A stretch of DNA of 64,000 bases from Spinacia oleracea (Eukaryota; Streptophyta; Magnoliopsida; Caryophyllales; Amaranthaceae). The stretch spans positions 130,904,385-130,968,384 of the forward strand of contig NC_079487.1 in NCBI RefSeq assembly GCF_020520425.1. The letters are read 5' to 3'. A program made the position numbers and the translations under genes. Under the pieces are notes generated by a model that made no database searches, was not told where the DNA came from, and worked only from the letters and a program-made list of their open reading frames with translations. Below, in pieces: positions 47,014-58,061 of the stretch (the first letter of the stretch is position 1; each line of letters begins with the position of its first letter).

Positions 47014-48932
47014 CGAACGTAACATCGTATGAAAATCATTCGATTTATTTGTATAACCATATAATATGATATATGTATCGAAAAACTTGTTAATCGACCT
47101 TGTTTCTCTCATTTCTTATCATTTAGTATGCTCTATATTTATTTGAAATTATTCATGGCAAAATAAGTTCATATAATTTCATATTAGTTCACATAAATTC
47201 ACACAAGTTCATACGTAGTACTGTGTATAAGTTCAGTTAATAGTACTTTCACATACAAATAAGTTTATTATAAAGTTATTTCATATAAGATAAGAGAAAA
47301 TGAGTTTAGACAAAATAATTTGAATGGAACTAAGCAATTTTTCCATCATTCTTACACCCTTCATTTCATATTATCCGGGCAGTTTACCGACACTATTCCC
47401 ATAACATATAGTACGTACTTCTATTTATCATTCATCTTAAAATTTTCACAAGAGGAGAGGGTAAATGTAAAATTACCAATAAATAATAAGGTGCACCCTT
47501 TTGGCCTTTTAAGTAGAGAAACTTGCATGGTCACGTGAGCAAGAAAATATAAAAGAGTGCATGTAGAGGTGTTACTAGGGCAAAAGTAAAAAGATAAATT
47601 ACCTTATTATGGAAAAAGATCCTCTTGGCTTGAAGATCTTTGAAAGATTGAACCCAAGAGTTACAAGGAAAGTGAACAGGGCCACATGCAAAACCTTCAA
47701 TAGTAATACTCTCTAAGAAAAACTCTTGTTGGTGGTTGTTGGTGATTAAGATTGCTCCTGGCACACCAAAGTTGGAGTCCACCACAAATTCAGTCAAGTA
47801 ATTTACTCTTTCAGCCTTCAATTTTGATTTCTTTGACCAATCTTTCAACACCGCTTCTCTACTTTTCTTTGGTCCTCTTGCCCCTATTATGCCAAAATAA
47901 ACACCATATGTTTAATCAATAATTCGGACGATGAACCAATTGCTTGTTGGAATTGGTTCAGTCGTGATTGGGACTGAACTTGGTAGGGAGAACTCGTATC
48001 CGATCCCCGTGATAATAATTAGGAGGGGACTGAAACCTATCCACCCAAAATTCGCCCCAAATCCGTATAAGCCCTAAAGGTGAACCGGGTGCTAACACAA
48101 AAAAAAAAAAAAAAAAAAATCTGACGATGACGGACAAATAACAATGCGGAGTAATTATAATTAATTACGTACAAGAACATATGATCTATGTTCGTCTAAT
48201 ACACGCCAAATTATTCTATTTGCATGCTTATCCCATAAAATAATAGTCAATTTGCAAAATCTACCTATAACTATAGGATCTATATAAAAAATTAATTTTA
48301 TGAGTAACCTTTTATGTAAAAGTACCTGTCGTTAATAATGTTACTTAATGTAGCATAATATCGACATACGTACGTTCAATAATGTAATGCCATAAAATAA
48401 ACAACCATTTCTTTTTACCGTCACCATATGTGATATGTGTCATATGATAATGAGGGGCGAAAAAGGACAATGATGTAGATGAAAATCCGCAAAATTAGAG
48501 GAACAAAATAGAATTAAAATAATGCTTACTTGGATCAATATCAGTGCTAACAAGTTGAAGAACAACATTTCTGCCAATCTTATCAGAGAAATTATCAAAA
48601 TGTTTAGCAAGAGCTTCCTTTAAATCTTCCTTAATCTTGTTCCTCACAGTAATTACGGCTCTAACCTTGATCTTAGCATCACCAGAATCATTATCAGGTT
48701 TATTGTTGTAACCCAGATCAGACGGTTGAGATTTCTTGATCAAGTAATAATCTTCGCTAATTGCAGCAACGGGTGTCACAGACAATAATCTTCTCCCTCT
48801 GAAATTATTTTTGGAAGAAACAGGGCAATTTCTTTTGTTGCTATTGTGGAATGTTTTGATTAATTTTGTGGAAGAAATTAATGAAGATTTTTCAAGAATT
48901 GATGTGCCCATTATTTGTTTTGATCCTGCCAT
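42622..48932 (-). CDS. LOX: Chloroplast 13-lipoxygenase (type 2, LOX2-like)
   Basis: Non-haem iron dioxygenase that oxidises linoleic/linolenic acid, probably at C13, feeding jasmonate and leaf-volatile synthesis. Eight exons (minus): 48932-48530, 47883-47603, 45332-45095, 44992-44669, 44576-44383, 44278-43977, 43783-43520, 43378-42622. All junctions are GT/AG, the summed length keeps one frame and gives 920 aa, as expected for plastid LOX. Residues 1-60 are Ser/Lys/Arg-rich, a transit peptide; PLAT/LH2 domain about 87-225; lipoxygenase domain about 230-920. All five iron ligands are present: His575, His580 (in HQLVHHW), His771, Asn775 (in HASLN) and the C-terminal Ile920. The plastid peptide and the long N terminus argue for type-2 13-LOX rather than 9-LOX; regiospecificity is inferred. 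Introns 1 and 2 carry a SINE, a Stowaway and a microsatellite. Confidence 0.92.
45892..46134. mobile_element. Stowaway MITE in lipoxygenase intron 2
   Basis: Ends CTTCCTCCGTATTTTTAAAA and TTTTTAAAATACGGAGGGAG, TA on both sides (45890-45891, 46135-46136), 243 bp. Intron 2 runs from 47602 to 45333. Confidence 0.85.
46947..47012. repeat. (AAT)n / poly(A) microsatellite in lipoxygenase intron 2
   Basis: AATAATAATAATA, an A run of about 20, then (ATA)n up to about 47011. Useful as a polymorphic marker; no function inferred. Confidence 0.9.
47937..48119 (+). mobile_element. SINE in lipoxygenase intron 1
   Basis: Same family as 2821-2990: TTGGTTCAGTCGTGATTGGG head, box B region near TCGTATCCGATCCCC, and a tail GTGAACCGGGTGCTAACAC followed by about 20 A. 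Flanks TCGGACGATGA (47924-47934) and TCTGACGATGA (48120-48130) agree at 10 of 11 positions. It is inserted antisense to the lipoxygenase gene. Confidence 0.8.
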
Positions 48933-49027
48933 TTTTATTTTATTTTTGGAGGATTTTGGAGGAAGGAGGAGGTTTTATTGATGGGGGCGATGTTAGCAAT
49001 GGGGGGGAGAAGTGGGAGAAGGGAGTG

Positions 49028-49034
49028 TTTATAT
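49028..49034 (-). promoter_or_regulatory. Likely TATA box of the lipoxygenase gene
   Basis: On the minus strand TATAAAC lies about 98 bp upstream of the ATG at 48932, followed by a C/T-rich leader. Position and motif only. Confidence 0.5.
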
Positions 49035-49069
49035 TGGGAAATGGGAACGATGGTCAATGAGGAGAAAGG

Positions 49070-50288
49070 TCCAGTCAACACGGTTGATTTTTCCGACTGA
49101 TAGTACTCCGTATGAAAAATTGAAAATTTTAATTTTTGGAAATAAAAGTTGGTAATTTGATGTGATCCTATTATAAGTTGTGGAAACCCCACTTTTTATT
49201 ACTCCGTATTTTCCATCCTATTGTAAATTTGTAACTTAGACTTTATTTTTATTTTTTTAATAGAATTGTAACTTGACTATATTAATTACCGGCTACAATT
49301 TTTAAAATATGGTCAAAGTTCAATTACAAGGTTATATTATCAAAAAAACAAAAAAAAAATCCAGGGTTATATTTCGTACGAAAAATACACGGTCCAACAC
49401 CAACACAAAGTCGTAGGATGTGGTTAAGATACGTCTAGGCTGTATTTTTTGAAGAAAAAAAAAAGCACAATTAGGCTCAACATGACACGAATATGCTCGT
49501 TAAATTAAGTAATAATAGGCTTAGGCATGATGATCTTGCCCGACATGAGGGCACATGGCCATGGGCCATGCCTGGGCTGCATTTTTAAATTTGTGTCTTG
49601 CCTGACACGTTATAAGCGGTCTTGACTGGGTTGGGCCCGATCAGGCACATGACCCGACCTATAACCATCTTCACTTGTTTGTACTTTTTACTACTTTTAC
49701 CATTTTTTTTGGAATTCCTAAACGTTCTTTCCGGAATTTCTAAATACTTTTCCCATTAGTACCTAACCAAGTTTCTAAAATGTGGATAAATAAAATTTTA
49801 AACCCCCTAGGATATAATTCTTTATTTCTATTTTCTTCAACATGCAAATGATATTGTTATAAAATTAGGGTGTGTTCAATTTACCTAATTTTCAGTTATA
49901 TTCTCTGAACTCATCTTATTTGAATTTATATGAACTTAATTGGACTTATTAATTGAATTTACCTGATTTTCACTTATTAACTGAACTTATTTTAGTTATA
50001 AATTGTAGTTGGGTAGCTTTTATATTTCCTGAACTTTAGCGCATACGTCACTACATGGAACTCTATAATCGTTTGATTGTTATCCTATATCACGATTCAC
50101 TCTTAAAATCTTTGATTTCCCAAAACTTTCACTTAAGCCACTTCATAAATGTTCTGCTTGTACACAAGAAGTCGAATATGGTTGATTTCAATGAGGAAAT
50201 TCTCAAGATCATTCCCCGACCTTTAATATAAATCTGCCCCGGCCCGTTGACAACTGAGCATCCTAACAAACCCACATACTTGAACTAA
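49070..50288. other. Intergenic with a GC-richer repeat patch
   Basis: No gene. Bases 49475-49672 contain GGCCCGATCAGGCAC, CATGGCCATGGGCCATGCC and CCCGACCT words, like the nested element at 40232; the ends are unclear. TACTCCGTAT occurs near 49105 and 49200. TTCAGTT/GAACTTA words occur at 49880-50030. Confidence 0.4.
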
Positions 50289-50591
50289 GAGCATCTCCAA
50301 TGGTAAGCTAATTTGACAATTAGTTTGTTATTCCACATAAGATTTCAAGCTATTTTATTGTCTAGCTAATTTGTGCTCCAATGGCTAGCAACCAGCTTGT
50401 TAATTAAATTTGTCCCACTTGTCAATTAATTATTTGACAATTTTGAGAGCTAGTTATCAAGCAAATTAGCTTAAACAAGCTAATTTGCTTGGCCAAGCTA
50501 ATTTATTATTTCTACTCTAATGGTCTAGCTATTAGCTCGAAACTTTTATAAATTTCAAGCTAGTCCCTACCTATAACCATTGGAGGTGATC
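50289..50591. mobile_element. Tourist-like (PIF/Harbinger) MITE
   Basis: Ends GAGCATCTCCAATGGTAAG and CTATAACCATTGGAGGTGATC, with TAA on both sides (50286-50288, 50592-50594). Same family of ends as 16811-17104. Confidence 0.85.
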
Positions 50592-52321
50592 TAAACTAGA
50601 CCTGTTTTTCTAAAAATAAGTAAAAACAAGGTGAACATAGTTATCATTTTCTACTTTCTTATAGAAATATTTAAAATTTCTCCGCCCACTTTTCCTTTTG
50701 TTTCTTTCACATATGCTCCGTAATAATAACAATACTAATAAAACATAAAAAATAAAAACTCAAACTCAAAATCATGCTCAAATTAAAGGACGTGAAGGAA
50801 AGTGAAAAGGCATTAATGCATTATTGATTGATTTGATTCACTTGATGAGCTCCTCTTAATTTCTTGGTTCATCAACTTCTACGAAACCACTGATAATTCT
50901 GAAAATTATTCATGTAGTGGAATAGTCAAATAGTGTAGTATGTACTAAAACAAATACGAAACCAGAGAAATTAAACCTAACTTAAGACTTTAACCACCCA
51001 TATAATACCTCATTTTCATATAATTCCTTTTAAGATAAAAATAGCAATAATTACGTTCATCCTCCCATGAAAGTACGAAACTTCTTCATGAATTGGAATT
51101 ATCAGGGTCGGTCGTCTTAAACTACAAGCATATAGGATAGAAATGTGTACAAGGCCACCCCAAATCACGATATGGTTTTTCTCTCCTAGCTAAGCTTTTG
51201 AGTAATAAACGTTTCATCCTTTTATATCATAATTCGGATGTACATGTATTATTTTATTTTTCTAATAAGGAAATAAAAACAGGTTAGCCCCTAACATAAA
51301 ACTAACCTAATTCATCATTTTAAATGATATAGGAGCTAGAACAAATAATAGTACATGAAATCCGCCGCCTGATTTACTTCTCGAAAAATAGTGGTGAAAG
51401 CTAGAATTGTACCTTATGTAGTGCCAATATATTAATTGAAGATCACTAGTCACCGTTTTACTCTTAATTAAAGCACACAGGTAAAAGGATTAGTCAACAA
51501 CTCACTTTAATCTTAATTAAAAGGTAATTAAAACATGTAAGGTATGATTAATTATTGTACGTTATCGATGCTGGATATCTTAATAATTAAAAAAAAAAAA
51601 TTGAAATTCATTTCTTTACCCTTATCTATATCTTGCTTAAATATGTGTAATTATAAGCCATTTGTGCGACTCGAATTTGGTGTAAACTTATAGGCAATGT
51701 GATGATGCATAATTTCAAAGTTTGAGTACTTATCTATTGGCAGTAAAAATAGGTGGAGCGATTCCTTGTTGGGAACAAGGAAGCAACAAGTAAGCAATCA
51801 GAAGAAGAGAGAGAAATGAAATTACTGAATAAAACGTAAATAATTGTCGGGGTTTGAAAAGTCAATGCATGTGTTACATGTGTAATAATAATTGACTGTT
51901 ATGAAAGTATTACACTATTTCCATAAATTGCTGTCACCGGCCACAACAACGAGAGGATGTCTCAAAACCACGAAAAACGGCCGAGTCCGTGCATCTCGCC
52001 TTTTCTTGTATGTACACAAACTAACCGGCCTCTTCGTCTAGGAATTGTTCATTATTTTCTATGTACAATCGATTGTATTATAAATATAGTATAATTATTA
52101 TCTTTTTTTATGGTATATCTGGTTGTACAATGAAGATTATCGAAAAGATATTAACAGTCCTTTTACTAAGAAAATAAAAAATCAACCGACTTTTCACCGA
52201 GAAAAAAATAACCAAGCGGCATCTTATTTCCTTTAATTATTGTCTATCAGTTTTCACAATGTTATGTGCATAATCTTAAAAGATATGGAGTACTTAAATA
52301 CTACTCTGTAATACTCATAAG
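50592..52321. other. Intergenic, nothing recognised
   Basis: About 1.7 kb of AT-rich sequence without a supportable gene, RNA or bounded repeat. Confidence 0.4.
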
Positions 52322-52809
52322 CTAGATTAGGTCTCGTGCACGCACGGATATCCGAAAACTATTACTTGATCATTTATAAAATATTTAACTGAAATATTTA
52401 TCCCTTAAAAAGCCCATGCGTAATTAATAAATCTAGAACGTACCAATTAATCATCTAATATGAAATTTTCTCCCTACTACGTATTATATATCTTATATGT
52501 TGAACATGATAATTTGACCATAATATTTGATACGCTTAATGTGTTAATTTGACCAAAATATTGAATAAATATGTTTTCTGTAATTAATATACCGATTTGA
52601 CTAAAACATTGTCAAAATCGTCTAATAATATTCTATGATCTTATACGAAATATATATTTTTCATACGTAGCAATTTATACAAAAGGAAAGAAAATAAAAT
52701 AATAAATAAAGTAGATATCTTTTTTAGGAAAGAGTTTTTGGCGGGGAAATTTTGCACTAGAAAATGACATGTGTCATTCCTGGTGTCTTTTTTAGTATAA
52801 TGTAATAGA
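52322..52809 (-). mobile_element. Non-autonomous Helitron, copy C
   Basis: On the minus strand it starts TCTATTACATTATACTAAAA, shares the ATGACACATGTCATT 5' motif, and ends with the palindrome CCGTGCGTGCACG and CCTAATCTAG. The 5' flank base is A; the 3' flank base is C rather than T, perhaps a later change. The 84-aa ORF over its right end is not a gene. Confidence 0.75.
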
Positions 52810-53473
52810 TTATGAAGGCAATGATAAACTCGATAGACTACTCGATGTGTCTCATTTCCACCCTCTAGTCCTCTTTTACCTAGTTTTTTTGTCACTTTTA
52901 ATATGTTTTCACTAAGTTTAATTATATTATAAACAAAAGTTGATAATTAACATTTTAAAGGGTTAAGTGATTAATTGTATACACTATTACTGATATTGAA
53001 GAAATGATTTTTATAAAAATGAAAAAATTATCATTAAAAAATAGATAATTTTAACATATACTACGTATAAGTGTAACTTTTATGCATTTTGAGTTAAATT
53101 TTACTCTGTTGTACATTAAATATTGTACACCACTTATAAATAAGATTTTATGTTCACCTAATATTAAAGGCAGGGTAGTTGAATTGACATTGGATTTAAC
53201 ATATATACAAGATTACGGCCTATAAATAAAGTAACAATACCGGCCACTACTCTCTCCGTTCTTGAATGTAAGTCCTTTTTCTATATTGAGTTGTTTTATT
53301 TTATTAGTCAATTTTGGAATCTTTCTTATTTATCCAGCATTTATCCCTATTATATCTTCATATAAGTACTCTATCCAAGTAGCCAACTTGTTTACTCTCG
53401 GGTAAACCTTTTATCCCCATTAAACCCCTTAATTATTTCTCTCTCCTATCCACATGGGTTAGATTCATGTGAC
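52810..53473. other. Intergenic, repeat relics
   Basis: A TTGTACATTAAATATTGTACACC palindrome near 53110-53133 resembles those at 24478 and 24739. CTCTCTCCGTTCTTGAATG near 53251 looks like a lone left Stowaway end. Confidence 0.35.
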
Positions 53474-54426
53474 TAGGGGCGGACCTACATAGCTTGGACC
53501 CCATTATTTTTGTAAAAAAACTGTAAAATTGATATTGAGGGTAATTAATTACACTTGAAATAGTTAAGTTATGTATAATTAACTTACATTAATGACAATG
53601 AAATGTACTTCTAGCATAATGGTTGCTTAAGTACTATGTTACCCAAGTGACCAAGCTTCATCCTTTTAAGCGAAGTTAAAGAGGATTATTTTCATTTTTT
53701 TGTGTGTCTTTTACTTGTTCCCTTCGTTGATCATCTAAATTCTTTATGTTATTTTTTTTTTCTTCATCGCTTTTTTTTTCTATAATGGTTCATGATTTTT
53801 CTTTTACAAAAACACAAAAAAATAGTAATGTTATTTTTTCTTCAAAAATATTTTGTGTTTTCATAAGATATGCTTCTAGTGGTAATTATTGTAATAAAGT
53901 AAATAAGAGTTTTTCATTTTCAATTGAAATTGCCCAAGTCATTGTTTGTAATTTTGACTAGGTGTTGAGTTTTATTGCTATGAAAATCCAAAATTAAAGT
54001 TCATAAATCCTCCACATATTTTATTATAGCGTTTTGAATATTTCGAGTACTTACCTCTCACCTTTAACCCTCTATAAAGAGCAAATATGATCAATTAAAA
54101 AGCAAATCATAAATTTTTTTGGACCCCCACACTGCAAGAAATTGTACTATTAACGACGGGAAATCCCGTCGCTAAAGGTCAATAATTGTTGATTAACGAC
54201 GGGATTTTCCGTCGCGAACGCGTCATAAAAGGGGGTCGTCGTTAATGGAAAATCTCGTCGTTAACCCGCCGTAAATGACATTTGCGACGGTTGTTCCCGT
54301 CTTTGTTGGGTTGTTATCCCCGTCGCAAAAGCCCTTTTACGACATGATTTTTACCCATCGTTATTAGGTTGTTACAAAAGATACAAATTTTTGTAGTGCC
54401 ATTTATAAATTTCTGGGTCCGCCCTA
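53474..54426. mobile_element. Probable hAT-type element containing a CACTA MITE
   Basis: TAGGGGCGGACCTACAT at the left pairs with GGGTCCGCCCTA at the right, and both are followed inward by related AT-rich sequence. The flanks (CATGTGAC and CATATGTA) agree only partly. The 71-aa ORF at 53746-53961 inside has no recognisable domain. Confidence 0.5.
54130..54398 (-). mobile_element. CACTA-type MITE, copy 3 (inverted)
   Basis: Ends CACTGCAAGAAATTGTAC and ACAAATTTTTGTAGTG, with a perfect 3-bp TSD CCA (54127-54129 and 54399-54401). The inverse orientation of copies 1 and 2; same GACGGG/CCCGTC interior. It sits about 28 bp inside the right end of the putative hAT element. Confidence 0.9.
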
Positions 54427-55297
54427 CATATGTAACAAATCTACTTATTATAATGATTTGTCTTAGATTCCAAAATGTATTAACATTCTATGGAGAGACT
54501 AGAGTACATGCATTGAGGTTTAGTAGCTCTTATATTGTTATACACCAAAAACTATAAGGGCTGAGTTTGCATTAAAAAATTTACTAAACAAGGGCAAAGT
54601 CGTTGAATTTCGAAGTAAGTAAATTAGACAAAATTAACCAAAAAGAGTTTAATTTCCTTGAAAGTTCTAATCCTATTTAAGGAGCATATATATATTGATA
54701 CATTTTTTTTTTTTTTTTTTTGGTGAGAAGGGCCAAAGGTGTAAGGGTGATAATTAGTGTAGACGTGATTCAATCTCAGGTTTTAAATATTATCCATTTA
54801 TCCCTTCAATACTTTATCAACTAAGCTTAGTTGATACTTCGTATATACTAGTATAGAAATAATCATCGTTATCATCATTGTGTAGAGGAGACTTTTCCCA
54901 TAAATGAGTAGTAGCATGATTCACCTTTTTTTTCTTCTAATTTGAGCATCATCAGACTTGCTAAAATAATTACTCCGTTAATTATCTATTTATCCGTACT
55001 ATTTTGAAATATATAAAAAGGAAATCACATGAATATGATATGGCTATTAATCCGATTGAATATGGATTTAATTAGTTAATATTTGTGGTTAAACTATTGT
55101 GGCTTGTATTATTAAATGACGATGGCACATGCCCATACATCTTTTGACTCCAGCAACTATGAAGAATACTTTGATAAGAAGTCGTAAAACCAAAATGAGA
55201 TTCAATTAATTAATTAACCACGAGTCCAATAATACCAAATTAAATCCACCATCTATACTAATCCGCAGTATTATTAAAAATGGTTTCTAAAAACGTA
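54427..55297. other. Intergenic, nothing recognised
   Basis: No supportable gene; a T run of about 19 near 54703 may be a poly(A) relic of a minus-strand retroposon, without other signs. Confidence 0.35.
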
Positions 55298-55573
55298 CTT
55301 CCTTCGTTCTATATTGATATTTCAGTTTTACTTTTTACATTTATTAATGCACATTTTATAGTTTACACTATCAATTTTTTTCTTCTTCTAATTATACATT
55401 CGTAAAATTTTTAAAAATTGATATTAAATTGTTACGGTACTAATTGATATAAATCAAACAAGACCCGGCATTAATATGTTTTTTTTTATTTGTTAGAAAG
55501 AACTTTAAAATATTCTTTTTATTGTGAATAAAGTCAAATTTTAAATGGAAACATCATTACAGAACATAGGGAG
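55298..55573. mobile_element. Stowaway-like MITE
   Basis: Ends CTTCCTTCGTTCTATATTG and AGAACATAGGGAG, TA on both sides (55296-55297, 55574-55575). Interior related to the 2504/12904/13275 group. Confidence 0.6.
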
Positions 55574-55916
55574 TATGATGCACAGATTATAACAAAAAGT
55601 TCTTATATCAGGATTCAAACATGAGACCAACATGTAAAGTTGACGGTTTACTACTCTGTATCGGATAGACCACCATTAAGTTATGTTCTTTACTGGATAT
55701 GAATCCTTGGAACATCTAAATGTATACATGGTATTATATGATATTTAAAATAGTGACATGGATGCCGCCCGAGCTAAACACAAGTTTAAAATAAACCGAC
55801 TAAGGAACATATTGATACTTGATAATATTTATTGATTTATCATTTTTTTCATAATAAGACTTTGCTAATTTCCACTAAGGGAGGATATGAGATCATTTCA
55901 TGGATTTTGTTAGCAT

Positions 55917-56308
55917 TAGACCTGGTTATTGGACAGGGTAGTCCAATGGATATAGGGTTAGGGTCAAGTTAATAGGGCTTTTATTGGACAGGGCTCTTAT
56001 TGGACAGGGCCTTTATTGGATAGGGTCATTATAGGGTCAAACTTATACTACAATTATTTTGAAAATTAAAATAGTAATGATACAAAAAATTACGTGTATA
56101 GCTTCGTATTTACTTGTACTTGCACATGGCTCTTTTGTTTTTCATTTTTCATTGCTCGTTTATTGACCCGCCCACTAATGACCCGCTAATGACCCGCGGC
56201 CCGCTTTTGACCCGCCCATTATCGACCCGCTAAAAATGATCCTTTCAATACCCGACCCTCTTTTAACCCGCACCGACCCTGACCCGCCCCGCCCGATAAC
56301 CAGGTCTA
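55917..56308. mobile_element. hAT-type non-autonomous element, perfect TSD
   Basis: Ends TAGACCTGGTTAT and ATAACCAGGTCTA are perfect inverted repeats. The 8-bp TSD GTTAGCAT is perfect (55909-55916 and 56309-56316). The left interior repeats TTATTGGACAGGGC and the right interior repeats ATGACCCGC-type words. Confidence 0.9.
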
Positions 56309-56413
56309 GTTAGCATTGAAGAAAATCCAGCAATATACGAGTTGCAGACTAGTACAGTACTCCATAACTTCCCAATCTCCTTCTGGTGTACCGTGTACAT
56401 ATTGGAGTAATAC

Positions 56414-56600
56414 AACCAACATAAGTTGGTGGAGTTGGTGGGGAATTCATCTTGTGACTTGGAGGTCACAAGTTCGAGCCCCATCAACTGCGAAATGCTT
56501 GGGAGTGGCTCAAGCGATGACCTGCGGAGCTGGGCTGGTTAATCTGTGCTAGGTGTTGGTTCAGTTAGGGTCCCTTCTTCTTACCTATTAAAAAAAAAAA
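56414..56600 (+). mobile_element. SINE, second family, full copy
   Basis: Perfect 14-bp TSD TATTGGAGTAATAC (56400-56413 and 56601-56614) and a poly(A) tail of about 11. Pol III-like box B AAGTTCGAGCCCC and a box A-like TGGTGGAGTTGGTGG are present. The ORFs across it are not genes. Confidence 0.85.
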
Positions 56601-56614
56601 TATTGGAGTAATAC

Positions 56615-57340
56615 GTAGAATGGATTTGGGCCAGTACATGGTTAGTGCCCTTAGTGGGCCAATAAGGCCTTAGGCTCCGTGTAGAACTACAACTTTGTCA
56701 TCGACAAATCGTTTGGCCAACCAAATTATCTATCGGGTCTTAGATCTTTTAACTCTTTTTCAACATTAAACAAGCAAAAGGTAACCTATTTTTTTAATAC
56801 TAAAAGATTTTTTTTAATACAGAGAAATTTTCATTTTAAGAATTTTTAAAAATCACACAGGCATGTTAGGTGATTGGATATTTTTATGGGAAATAGTAAT
56901 CCGTAAATCCAACAAAATAGATTTTGGGATGTCATAGGAAATAAAATTTCAACATTATAGAGAATATCACACAAACGATTATGTCATCATACTCGAAGTT
57001 TTTTTTTTTTTACAATAAAAGACATGAATTTTGATGTTTTAAAAGACTGACAAACTGCACGGGTTTCAGTACTAGTACTAATCTAAAAATAAAATAAATA
57101 AAATTCATTTTAAAATCAAACATTAATCAAATATTAGAGCGCCACGTGGGAAATCTAATGGTTTCGGCCAATGAAAAATAAGATTTTAAACTTAATTAGA
57201 TAAATAATTGAGTGCTACGTATATATTTTTATTAAATTAATTATTAATATTACGCATATACAATTTCATCCAAAAAAACACTCTCATAATTTTTTTTAAA
57301 TAATCTAAAATGAAATTCAATGCAAAATAAAAAACTAATA
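56615..57340. other. Intergenic, nothing recognised
   Basis: No gene. AACTGCACGGGTTTCAGTACTAG near 57053 resembles a Helitron 3' end (compare 3685-3708), but no full element can be drawn. Confidence 0.35.
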
Positions 57341-57665
57341 CTCCCTCTCTCTCTTTTTGTTTTTTACGTTTGATGTTTTTCAAACGATTTAACGACTATT
57401 TAATGTGCATTGAGATTCCCCTACTTTTTTTTATTTAAACAAGAAAAATTACGTTTATTTACAATGTTTTCACTTTTATCAAAAATCTGACATTGGGAAA
57501 ATGAGAAATATTTAATGGCCAATGAATTTAATTGGTTAAAATAATATTTGGGCACAAATTTTGGTAGAATATTAATACATCATGTGATAATATAAAAGAA
57601 AATTTAAAGAACAAAATGAAACACCCAAAATGGAATACGTAAAAAACAAAAAGAGACGGAGGGAG
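57341..57665. mobile_element. Stowaway MITE
   Basis: Ends CTCCCTCTCTCTCTTTTTGT and ACAAAAAGAGACGGAGGGAG, TA on both sides (57339-57340, 57666-57667), 325 bp. Confidence 0.85.
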
Positions 57666-57670
57666 TATAA

Positions 57671-57758
57671 TCTAATATATAAAAGTGGTATATACATAGC
57701 ATTTTATGTAAACGTAACAATTTAATAGAATCCGTGCATCACATGGACTAAAATCTAG
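57671..57758 (+). mobile_element. Very short Helitron-like fragment
   Basis: Starts TCTAATATATAAAAG after A, and ends AAAATCTAG before T, with GAATCCGTGCATCACATGGA in between as an imperfect hairpin. At 88 bp this would be an internal-deletion derivative, or chance similarity to a Helitron tail. Confidence 0.4.
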
Positions 57759-57990
57759 TATCACATAATTTCAACATTATAGATAATATCACATAAACGC
57801 GTCGATTATGTCATCAGACTCCAATTAATTCCAAATTTCAAGAAGTAAATTAAAAAAGACAAGAAGTTTGATGTTTGAAAAGGTTAACAAACTGGAGGCA
57901 CAAGCAATATGTCAATATTACCCATCTTTTAGGAAGTTGTATTAGTTTAGGAAATAGGTAAGTGTATTCTAATCGCATTGACTTACGGTA

Positions 57991-58000
57991 TATATAAATA
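57991..58000 (+). promoter_or_regulatory. Likely TATA box of the F-box gene
   Basis: TATATAAATA, about 70 bp before the ATG at 58062. Confidence 0.5.
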
Positions 58001-58061
58001 ATTTGGTATGATTAATAATAATCTCAAACCAATGCCCTAATATTTACATACACACATAAAC

